Positions 1 through 5,906 of a stretch of DNA of 64,000 nt are shown here, in pieces; position 1 is the stretch's first letter; each line of letters opens with the position of its first letter. Source of the DNA: Streptomyces sp. V1I1 (GTDB lineage Bacteria > Actinomycetota > Actinomycetes > Streptomycetales > Streptomycetaceae). Where the stretch lies: positions 6,386,501 through 6,450,500 of the forward strand of contig NZ_JAUSZH010000001.1 in NCBI RefSeq assembly GCF_030817355.1, read 5' to 3'. The notes beneath the pieces are model-generated. The model had not been told where the DNA came from. It saw only the letters and a list, made by a program, of their open reading frames with translations, and did not search any database. Position numbers and translations under genes: made by a program.

Positions 1-278
1 GCCTGATGGGCCGCTGAGCGCAGCCGGTACGAGTCGATGCGCGCCTCCTCGGCGACCGCGCTGCCCGGCGACTCCTTCGCCCGGTGCCAGCGGTCGTTCT
101 GGCCGCGCCGGTAGTCGACGAGCGCGCCCGCGAAGGCGCTGTACGCGGAGATCCGTTCCTGGCGCAGCTGTTCGGCGCGGGTGAGGGCGGCGGTGCGTTC
201 GGCCGCCTGGCGCTGGAAGAAGTGGGTGGCGATCGAGCCCAGCAGGGTGCCTATGACCGCGATGACGGCTGTCTCCAT
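1..278 (-). CDS. Small membrane-anchored conserved protein, N-terminal part only (runs off window)
   Basis: About 92 codons are visible before the gene leaves the window. ATG at 278 is preceded by GGGGAG at a good distance. The first 15 residues (METAVIAVIGTLLGS) are hydrophobic and probably a membrane anchor. They are followed by a charged Arg/Gln/Glu/Ala-rich stretch that looks helical. I do not recognise a catalytic motif. The protein resembles short Streptomyces proteins of unknown function with one N-terminal helix. Its upstream side faces the 13-nt repeat array and the divergent gene at 413, so the interval 279-412 must hold promoters for both. Confidence 0.65.
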   Translation of the reverse strand, partial: METAVIAVIGTLLGSIATHFFQRQAAERTAALTRAEQLRQERISAYSAFAGALVDYRRGQNDRWHRAKESPGSAVAEEARIDSYRLRSAAHQ

Positions 279-305
279 GGTGCGTACTCCCCGAAGGATG
301 TCAAC

Positions 306-370
306 AAGCGGTCTGAATAGGCAGTCTGAACAAGCGGTCTGAGCAACGGATCTGAACAGGGATCTGAATA
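306..370. repeat. 13-nt tandem repeat, five degenerate units, in a divergent intergenic region
   Basis: The core TCTGA starts at 312, 325, 338, 351 and 363, giving spacings of 13, 13, 13 and 12 nt. The unit is roughly CGGTCTGAACAAG. It lies between two divergent genes and ends about 40 nt before the right-hand start. It could be a minisatellite or an array of regulator sites. No family is recognised. Confidence 0.7.
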
Positions 371-412
371 ATCGTTCGAGCGGGGGTCGCAGGTCTTGCT
401 AGCTTGATCGAC

Positions 413-1144
413 GTGGCGAAACTCAATCAGATCATCGCAGTCGAGAAAGGCGTCAAGTCCAAGGCGCACCAGGACCTGACGGCGGCCCATCACGGGCTGC
501 AGAAGCCTGCGCTGCTGGCCGGAATCTCGCGTACGTACCAGCCCAAGGACGAGGAGGGCGAGCAGCTGCCGCCCGAGTCCACGCGGGTCCAGGTCAAGGC
601 CGAGGACGTGCTGCGCGAGACCGCGAAGACGCTGACCCGGCTGTTCGACGTGACCGCCACCAAGGACTGGGCCAACTGCGCCGCACGCGCCGATGTGACG
701 GTGGACGGGCGCGTCCTGGTGAGCGAGGTGCCGGTGGCGTATCTCCTCTTCCTCGAGAAGCAGTTGACGGACATCAACACCTTTGTGCGCAAGCTCCCGG
801 TGCTCGATGCCTCGGAGTCCTGGACGCAGGACCCGTCGACCGACGCGTGGAAGACCGAGTCGGTACGCACTCTCCGTACGAAGAAGGTCCCCCGCAATCA
901 TGTGAAGGCGGAGGCGACCGAGAAGCACCCGGCGCAGGTCGAGGTGTACTACGAGGACATTCCTGTCGGTTACTGGACGACCGTGAAGTTCTCCGGTGCG
1001 CTGCCGGCCCGGCGGGTGAACGAGCTGCTGGAGCGGGTGGAGAAGCTGCAGCAGGCTGTGAAGTTCGCCCGCGAGGAGGCGAATGGCGCGGAGGTCACCG
1101 ACCAGCGGGTGGGTGACGCCGTATTTGGCTACCTGTTCGGGTAG
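413..1144 (+). CDS. Conserved actinobacterial protein of unknown function (DUF7873-like)
   Basis: The 243-residue soluble protein begins MAKLNQIIAVEKGVKSKAH when read from GTG at 413. A TTG at 404 is in frame but adds only three residues. I recall this N-terminus as a conserved Streptomyces family of unknown function (DUF7873). There is no signal peptide or membrane segment. The C-terminal third contains a long amphipathic helix (residues about 200-230). A TAGCTT hexamer at 400-405 lies 7 nt before the GTG and there is no Shine-Dalgarno sequence, so a leaderless transcript is likely. The gene stands alone and is closed by the hairpin at 1156-1181. Confidence 0.8.
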   Translation: MAKLNQIIAVEKGVKSKAHQDLTAAHHGLQKPALLAGISRTYQPKDEEGEQLPPESTRVQVKAEDVLRETAKTLTRLFDVTATKDWANCAARADVTVDGRVLVSEVPVAYLLFLEKQLTDINTFVRKLPVLDASESWTQDPSTDAWKTESVRTLRTKKVPRNHVKAEATEKHPAQVEVYYEDIPVGYWTTVKFSGALPARRVNELLERVEKLQQAVKFAREEANGAEVTDQRVGDAVFGYLFG

Positions 1145-1155
1145 CCTCAAAGATT

Positions 1156-1181
1156 CCCCGTCCGCCGTCGTGCGGACGGGG
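1156..1181 (+). terminator. Terminator hairpin after the DUF7873-like gene
   Basis: CCCCGTCCGC at 1156-1165 pairs perfectly with GCGGACGGGG at 1172-1181 around a six-base loop. It lies 12 nt after the stop codon. It separates this gene from the permuted tRNA-like RNAs, which therefore probably have their own promoter or arise by readthrough. Confidence 0.8.
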
Positions 1182-1224
1182 TGCGCGAGGAGCGCAAGCT
1201 GAAACTGAAGCTTGTCGTGACTGA

Positions 1225-1310
1225 GCGGTTCCAGTGGAGGTTCGAGTCCTCCCCGCGGCACTTTCCGTACGTACGGGCCGCGGTAGCCCAACTCGGCAGA
1301 GGCAGACCGC
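1225..1310 (+). ncRNA. Circularly permuted tRNA-like gene 1 (3' half, 16-nt linker, 5' half)
   Basis: In transcript order the 3' half comes first. It holds the anticodon-stem strand CGGTT (1226-1230), a 5-nt variable loop (1231-1235), a T-arm GGAGG-TTCGAGT-CCTCC (1236-1252), the acceptor strand CCGCGGC (1253-1259) and discriminator A1260. After a 16-nt linker containing the palindrome CCGTACGTACGG comes the 5' half: acceptor GCCGCGG (1277-1283), T8 A9, a D-arm with G18 G19 (1286-1303) and anticodon-stem strand GACCG (1305-1309). All 7 acceptor pairs are Watson-Crick, and 5 of 5 anticodon-stem pairs form (one G-U), plus an extra C1310-G1225. The D-stem has three pairs and one C-A mismatch. The anticodon loop would have to be made by joining the outer ends. 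Neither flank supplies an obvious U33, so no anticodon is assigned. Function and processing are unknown. Confidence 0.7.
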
Positions 1311-1385
1311 GATCAATCTCAGACTATTGCTCCAGACTCAGCATTCGCCGCCGATCGCCGGATCGACCGGGCCCGGGCCCTGGTG

Positions 1386-1454
1386 CGTCGAAATGCCGGT
1401 TCAAGTCCGGCCCGCGCAGCTCGATGTGCGGTGGTCCAAAGGCAGGACGCGGCG
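1386..1454 (+). ncRNA. Circularly permuted tRNA-like gene 2 (3' half, 5-nt linker, 5' half)
   Basis: This has the same permuted layout 75 nt downstream. The 3' half has anticodon strand CGTCG (1386-1390), variable AAAT, T-arm GCCGG-TTCAAGT-CCGGC (1395-1411), acceptor CCGCGCA (1412-1418) and discriminator G1419. The linker is only CTCGA (1420-1424). The 5' half has acceptor TGTGCGG (1425-1431), T8 G9, a D-arm GTCC-AAAGGCA-GGAC (1434-1448) with a perfect 4-bp stem, G26, and anticodon strand CGGCG (1450-1454). All 7 acceptor pairs and all 5 anticodon pairs form, with one G-U each. The base sequence differs from gene 1, so this is a second tRNA type and not a local duplication. ACATAA follows the 5' half, so a CAU-like triplet is near the expected loop, but U33 is absent. 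Confidence 0.68.
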
Positions 1455-1512
1455 ACATAACGACTGACTCGGGTTCTCAAGCGTGCCGGTGTGCGACATG
1501 GGCGGCATCACA

Positions 1513-1543
1513 GGGCTCGGGGGCCGGCTACGCCCCCGGGCCC
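1513..1543 (+). terminator. Strong hairpin between the permuted tRNAs and the cupin gene
   Basis: GGGCTCGGGGGC (1513-1524) pairs with GCCCCCGGGCCC (1532-1543) around a 7-nt loop, 12 bp with one T-G. It is positioned to end the tRNA-like transcript before the gene at 1625. Confidence 0.6.
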
Positions 1544-1624
1544 GCTCCCGTTTCCGGCCCGGAACGGACTTCTCATCCGGTACGTTGAGGCGGTTTCGGC
1601 GCGCCGCTGAGTTGGAGGGGTTCC

Positions 1625-2089
1625 ATGGGAGTCAAGGACAGAACGCGTACGGCGATGGTCCTGGTCGGATGCCTCGCAGCGCTCGCGACGGTGCCGTCCG
1701 CCGCGAACGCCACACCCGGCAGCGGCGTTTCGGGCACGGTACTCGCGCAGGGCGTTTCGGAGGGGACCCTCAAGCTGAAGGCGAGGGGGAAGACGGATGT
1801 GGTCGTACGGACGATCACGGTGGCGCCGGGCGGCTCCACCGGCTGGCACACCCACCCCGGGCAGCTCCTCGCCGTCGTCAAATCCGGGACGCTGACCCGG
1901 ACTCTGGATGACTGTTCCGTCGAGGTGACTCCTGCCGGTACGGCGTTCATCGAGCCCTCCGGCCCGAAGCACCGGCACATCGGGCGCAACCTGGGCAGCG
2001 AGCCGGTGGTGCTGTACGTGACGTATCTGCTGCCCAAGGGCAGCCCGCTGTCGATCGACGCCGACGCGCCGGCCTGCGCCGGAGCATGA
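1625..2089 (+). CDS. Secreted cupin-fold protein
   Basis: The 154-residue protein has a Sec signal peptide (residues about 1-29, cleaved near SAANA-TP). It then has one small cupin barrel. Motif 1 is visible as PGGSTGWHTHPGQLLAVVKSG, with the metal-ligand pair HTH but Gln where many cupins have Glu. Motif 2 is the later GPKHRHIGRN. A metal-binding role is plausible, but no substrate can be read. GGAGGGG stands 6 nt before the ATG. The gene is monocistronic or weakly coupled to the next gene 7 nt downstream. Confidence 0.8.
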   Translation: MGVKDRTRTAMVLVGCLAALATVPSAANATPGSGVSGTVLAQGVSEGTLKLKARGKTDVVVRTITVAPGGSTGWHTHPGQLLAVVKSGTLTRTLDDCSVEVTPAGTAFIEPSGPKHRHIGRNLGSEPVVLYVTYLLPKGSPLSIDADAPACAGA

Positions 2090-2096
2090 TGGACGG

Positions 2097-2735
2097 GTGC
2101 GACTCGAAGCGATCACCTGGGAGCGGCTGACCGAGGCCCTCGCCGACCGGGCCATGGCGGCGAAGGCCGAGGACGGCAGTCCCTGGCTGCGCATCGGCGT
2201 CGACGGCGCTCCCGCCGCGCGGACCGGTGAGCTTGCCGAGCAGGTCGCCGAGGCGCTGCGGCTGCGCGGGCGGAGGGTGCTCGTGGCCGGGACGAGTGGG
2301 TTTCTGCGGCCCGCCTCGCTGCGGTACGAGTACGGGCGCGAGGACCCCGATACGTACTACAGCGGCTGGTTCGACACCGGGGCGCTGTGGCGGGAGGTCT
2401 TCGGGCCCCTGGAGGCCGGTGGCAGCGGGCGTGTGCTGCCCGATCTGTGGGATCCCGTGACCGACAGGGCGACGCGCAGTCCGCATGTCGAACTCCCTCC
2501 CGGGGGCGTGCTGTTGCTGCACGGGCCGTTTCTGCTCGGGCACTGGTTCCCGTTCGATCTGAGCGTGCATCTGCGGCTGTCGCCCGCGGCGCTGCGGCGT
2601 CGTACGCCGGAGGGCGAGCGCTGGACACTGCCCGCGTTCGGGCGGTACGAGGACGAGGTGGGGCCGGCGGAGGCCGCCGATGTGGTCGTACGGGCCGATG
2701 ATCCGCGTCACCCCGCGTGGGGCGGCCTCCGCTGA
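2097..2735 (+). CDS. Uridine kinase-like P-loop protein with degenerate Walker A
   Basis: The 212-residue protein resembles the Streptomyces uridine kinase / nucleoside kinase-like family. The region where GxDGxxxSGKST is expected reads GVDGAPAARTGEL, so the invariant GK-S/T is missing. The later segments FLRPASLRYEYGRED and WDPVTDR match the lid and substrate regions of the family. Phosphotransfer by the normal mechanism is doubtful. The GTG start at 2097 has only a weak ribosome-binding site. The gene ends 3 nt from the convergent kinase gene stop, leaving no room for a terminator between them. Confidence 0.7.
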   Translation: MRLEAITWERLTEALADRAMAAKAEDGSPWLRIGVDGAPAARTGELAEQVAEALRLRGRRVLVAGTSGFLRPASLRYEYGREDPDTYYSGWFDTGALWREVFGPLEAGGSGRVLPDLWDPVTDRATRSPHVELPPGGVLLLHGPFLLGHWFPFDLSVHLRLSPAALRRRTPEGERWTLPAFGRYEDEVGPAEAADVVVRADDPRHPAWGGLR

Positions 2736-2738
2736 GCC

Positions 2739-3716
2739 TCAGCCCGGGCTGTGCGGTTGCTTCCGCTCAGGCTCCCCCGGGCTCCGCGGTCGGCCGCCGA
2801 TCAGCGTCACCGCCTCCGCGCCCGCCCGGCAGCCCTCCGCCGCGGCCGTCGCCGCATCCGCCCCGGCCAGCCGGGCGGCGAGGAACGCGCCGGTGAAGGC
2901 GTCGCCCGCGCCCGTCGAGTCCACCGCGACCGCCGGGACCGGCGGTACACGCGCCGTGACCGTGCCGGACTCGGCGACCAGCGCGCCGTCCGCGCCCAGC
3001 GTGACGACGGTCAGCGGGACAAGGCGGCTCAGCTTCGCGGCCGCGTCGGCCGGGTCGGGCAGGCCGGTGAGGAGGCGGGCCTCGTCGGCGTTCGGGAACA
3101 GCACATCCGCGCCCGCGAGCGCTGCCAGCGCGCCGTCGACGCCCAGCTCCGCGATGAAGCCCGCCGAGGCCGGGTCCACGCTCACCGTGGCGGCGCGGGT
3201 CCTTGCCGACTCCAGGGCGAGCCGGGCCAGTTGACGGCTGGCGGGGGAGAAGAGGAGGTAGCCGGAGAGGTGCAGATGGCCGACGCCGTCGAGCAGCGAC
3301 GGCGACCAGTCGGCAGGGGAGATACGCAGCACCGCACCGCTGTCGGTGAGGAACGTCCGCTCGGCGGTCGCGTCGACCAGCGCGATGACCGTGGCCGTCG
3401 GGGCCTCGGCGTCCGCGACGAGGAGCGGCCGTACGCCCGCGGCGCGCAGTCGCGCCTCGTGCCAGCCCGCCTCGTCTCGGCCGACCCGGCCGAGGAGTCG
3501 TACGTCCGCGCAGCCCCAACGCGCCGCCCAGCACGCCGCATTGGCGCCCGCCCCGCCCGGCAGGATGCGGATCCGGGCCGCCGTGTCCGTCCCCCGGGCG
3601 AACGATGTGAGACGGGGGTCCCCCCGGCCGAAGGCCGGGGGAGGAGCCCGGTGCCGGGCCACGACATCGGTGACTACATCGCCGATGACCAGCAACCCGT
3701 CGGCGGCGAGCGTCAC
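2739..3716 (-). CDS. PfkB-family sugar kinase, probable pseudouridine kinase
   Basis: The 325-residue ribokinase-fold enzyme has an N-terminal substrate motif GGAGANAACWAA and a C-terminal anion hole plus catalytic base, DSTGAGDAFTGA. The GTG start overlaps the psuG stop by four bases (GTGA), so the two are translationally coupled. The partner points to phosphorylation of pseudouridine before PsuG cleaves the C-C glycosidic bond. Residues about 22-40 (APPPAFGRGDPRLTS) look like an insertion encoded by a dispersed Streptomyces repeat (see 3612-3647). Assignment to pseudouridine rests on the neighbour, because PfkB substrates are hard to tell from sequence. Confidence 0.78.
   Translation of the reverse strand: MTLAADGLLVIGDVVTDVVARHRAPPPAFGRGDPRLTSFARGTDTAARIRILPGGAGANAACWAARWGCADVRLLGRVGRDEAGWHEARLRAAGVRPLLVADAEAPTATVIALVDATAERTFLTDSGAVLRISPADWSPSLLDGVGHLHLSGYLLFSPASRQLARLALESARTRAATVSVDPASAGFIAELGVDGALAALAGADVLFPNADEARLLTGLPDPADAAAKLSRLVPLTVVTLGADGALVAESGTVTARVPPVPAVAVDSTGAGDAFTGAFLAARLAGADAATAAAEGCRAGAEAVTLIGGRPRSPGEPERKQPHSPG
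3612..3647. repeat. Dispersed CCCCCGGCC hairpin element inside the kinase coding sequence
   Basis: CCCCCGGCC (3621-3629) and GGCCGGGGG (3633-3641) form a perfect 9-bp hairpin with a GAA loop, flanked by GGGGGT and GGAGGAG. I recall this composition as a common short repeat in Streptomyces intergenic regions. Here it lies in frame near the N-terminus of the kinase. Confidence 0.5.
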
Positions 3717-4627
3717 AGCGCCGACGCGATCCGCGCCGCCAGCCGCACATTCCCGCGCACCGCCGCCACATTGGCCTCCAGCGAAGCCCCCTCCGTCCGC
3801 CGCATCAGATGGTCGAGCAGGAACGGCGTCACGGCCTGGCCGCTGATCCCCCGCTCCCGGCATTCGTCGAGCGCCTCGCCGAGCACCCGGTCGTGCAGCG
3901 CCGGATCCAGCTGCTCCGCCTCCGGGACCGGATTCGCGACGATCAGCGCCGAATCCGGCCCGCCCAGCGCCTCCTTCGCCCGGATCACCTCCGCCGCCTC
4001 CTCCGGAGTACGGACCGTCCAGTCGACCGGCTGCCCGGAGGAGGTCAGATAGAAGCCGGGGAAGCGGTCGGTGCCGTACCCGAGAACCCCGACGCCCAGC
4101 GTCTCCAGCCGCTGGAGCGTCGCCGGCACGTCGAGGACCGACTTCACGCCCGCGCACACCACCGCGATCCGGGTCTGCGCCAGCACCCGCAGGTCCGCCG
4201 ACTCGTCCTGCGTCTCGGTCCACTCGCGGTGCACCCCGCCGAGTCCGCCGGTCGCGAAGACCCGGATCCCGGCCCGCGCCGCCAGGAACGCCGTCGCCGA
4301 CACGGTCGCCGCCCCGCTCACCCCGGCCGCCAGCGCGGGCGCGAGGTCCCGCTGCCCGAGCTTGCGTACGTCGGCATCTTCGGCGACCCGCTCCAACTGC
4401 CGCTTGTCCAGGCCGATATGGATCTTTCCGTCCAGTATCGCGATGGTGGCGGGGACAGCGCCCCCGGACCGTACGAGCGCCTCCAGCTCCTCGGCGACGG
4501 CCAGATTGCGCGGACGCGGCAGTCCGTGCGCGATGATCGTCGACTCCAGGGCCACGACGGGCCGGTGCGCGGCGAGCGCTTCTTGTACTTCCGCGGATAC
4601 TTCCGTCACTTCCGTGGTCAGCAGCAT
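3713..4627 (-). CDS. psuG: Pseudouridine-5'-phosphate glycosidase
   Basis: PsuG reversibly converts pseudouridine 5'-phosphate to uracil and ribose 5-phosphate. The 304-residue length is typical. Family signatures are ALESTIIAHGLPRP near the start, FATGGLGGVHR, VVCAGVKSVLD (Lys of the active site) and GYGTDRFPGFY. Starting at ATG 4627 gives MLLTTEVTEVSAEVQEAL with GGGATGG just upstream. An in-frame start at 4684 would overlap the previous gene and is less likely. It is the first gene of a two-gene pseudouridine catabolic operon with the PfkB kinase. Confidence 0.9.
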   Translation of the reverse strand: MLLTTEVTEVSAEVQEALAAHRPVVALESTIIAHGLPRPRNLAVAEELEALVRSGGAVPATIAILDGKIHIGLDKRQLERVAEDADVRKLGQRDLAPALAAGVSGAATVSATAFLAARAGIRVFATGGLGGVHREWTETQDESADLRVLAQTRIAVVCAGVKSVLDVPATLQRLETLGVGVLGYGTDRFPGFYLTSSGQPVDWTVRTPEEAAEVIRAKEALGGPDSALIVANPVPEAEQLDPALHDRVLGEALDECRERGISGQAVTPFLLDHLMRRTEGASLEANVAAVRGNVRLAARIASAL

Positions 4628-4676
4628 GTCCCATCCCTGGCACGGGAGCGCCGCGCCCAAACCCGAACCACAGTGC

Positions 4677-5906
4677 TCAGCCACACCGCGGCAGCCCGGG
4701 CAGCCGGTCCGTCCGCACCACCTGGATCACCGATCGCGATCCGGCCGACTTCGCATCGCCCCTGCTGTGCGCGATCGCGAGCGCGCCGTCCCTTGCCTGG
4801 GCGTAGCCGTACCGAGGAGTGATACGCGAGTACGCCGCCGAGCGGAGATCGAGGGCGTATGCGGCCTCCGGCGTACGCCAGGTGATCAGGTCACCGCTGA
4901 TGCGCAGCTGGTCGATCCCTTCCGCCGCGGCCGCGCCGCCCGTCACTCTGGCGACGGGTGCGGGCTGTCCCGTACGCCACACCATCAGCGTCGGCTGCTG
5001 CTCGCCCGCGATCCACGCCCAGGTGGTGCCGTCCGAGACCGGCGAGCGGAAGTCGCGCAGCTCAGCGAGCGGGGCGGGGAGCGGGACCGCGCGCAGTGTC
5101 GCGAACGACAGCGCCCGCAGACGGGTGGCCGTGCCGGACGCGTCGGCCTCGCGCCAGGCGAGCAGCCCGCCCGCGGGGAAGGGCGCGTCGAGGACGCCGG
5201 TGTGCAGGGTCCGGGGTGCGCCGCCGGTTGCGGGGGCCGCGCGGACGGCGGCCTTTCCGCCGCCCGTTCCCTGCGCCCAGAAGACGGTTCCGCCGCGTAC
5301 GACGGGCTGGGGCAGCGGTCCCGGCAGCCCGCCGGAGCGGGCGAGCACACGGGCGCGGCCGGTGCGCTCGTCCCAGACGTGAAGGGTCCAGGGGCTGCCG
5401 AGCGTACGGCCTTCGAGCACCGCGAAGGCGGCCCACCGGCCGTCGAAGTCGGCGCTGAGGAGTTGGTGTTCGACGGGGTCGGCGAAGTCGAGCAGGGTGC
5501 GCGGGGTGTGTGGGGAGCGGCCGTCCTGGATCAGGGCGGCCCGTCGTCGCCGGTCGCCGGATAGCTGCACGGCGGTCCAGCGGGCCCCCGGCCCCACCTC
5601 GGTGAGGACGGGCCGCTCGCCTGCCGGGGCCCGGAGCTCACCGGCGGCGAAGGCGGTACGCCAGCCGGCGGGCAGGGGGACTTCGCAGGCGGCGGCCGGA
5701 GGCGGGGTGGTTGGCTTCGTGGTCGGCGCCGGCGCCTTCGTGGGGGCGGGCTTCGGGACGGGCTTCGGGACGGGCTTCGGGACGGGCGTCGAGGCGGACG
5801 TCGGGGTGGGCGCGGGAGCCGGCGAGCATCCGGTGAGAGCGATGCCCGCCAGCAGTGCCGCACACGCGGCCGTACGAAGGGGCCGGGACCTACCAGACGT
5901 ACCCAC
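4677..5906 (-). CDS. Lipoprotein with Lys-Pro repeat linker and beta-propeller-like domain
   Basis: Read from GTG 5906, the protein has a lipoprotein signal peptide ending LAGIALTGC (Cys about 27). A proline/lysine/threonine-rich linker follows (VPKPVPKP repeats). After it comes a 300-residue Ser/Gly/Trp-containing domain with repeated ALVxW-like strands, reminiscent of a TolB-type propeller. It should be anchored outside the membrane. Its first codons overlap the last 17 nt of the protease gene upstream, so the two are probably co-translated. The true start is uncertain, because in-frame codons extend to 5963. Function is not recognised. An accessory role to the protease is an inference from overlap. 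Confidence 0.65.
   Translation of the reverse strand: MGTSGRSRPLRTAACAALLAGIALTGCSPAPAPTPTSASTPVPKPVPKPVPKPAPTKAPAPTTKPTTPPPAAACEVPLPAGWRTAFAAGELRAPAGERPVLTEVGPGARWTAVQLSGDRRRRAALIQDGRSPHTPRTLLDFADPVEHQLLSADFDGRWAAFAVLEGRTLGSPWTLHVWDERTGRARVLARSGGLPGPLPQPVVRGGTVFWAQGTGGGKAAVRAAPATGGAPRTLHTGVLDAPFPAGGLLAWREADASGTATRLRALSFATLRAVPLPAPLAELRDFRSPVSDGTTWAWIAGEQQPTLMVWRTGQPAPVARVTGGAAAAEGIDQLRISGDLITWRTPEAAYALDLRSAAYSRITPRYGYAQARDGALAIAHSRGDAKSAGSRSVIQVVRTDRLPGLPRCG
5748..5795. repeat. 12-nt tandem repeat within the lipoprotein gene
   Basis: GGGCTTCGGGAC occurs at 5748, 5760 and 5772, with a fourth diverged unit at 5784. It encodes the Lys-Pro-Val-Pro linker repeats on the minus strand, so linker length may vary between strains. 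Confidence 0.85.

Noticed and set aside
1182..1418. A conventional outer tRNA using TGCGCGA (1182-1188) as 5' acceptor with CCGCGCA (1412-1418).
   Set aside because: Six of seven pairs form, but positions 8-9 and the D-arm do not fit. The permuted partner TGTGCGG at 1425-1431 gives all seven pairs with a perfect D-stem and anticodon stem.
1181..1480. Permuted group I intron/exon arrangement or a permuted tmRNA around the tRNA halves.
   Set aside because: Only about 44 nt lie between the upstream terminator and the first half, too short for a group I core half. No P/Q/R/S elements or tag-peptide frame were recognised.
1181..1588. Open frames of 77-135 codons over the tRNA-like region.
   Set aside because: They run through the paired RNA halves, lack ribosome-binding sites and encode Arg/Pro-rich sequence typical of noncoding high-GC DNA.
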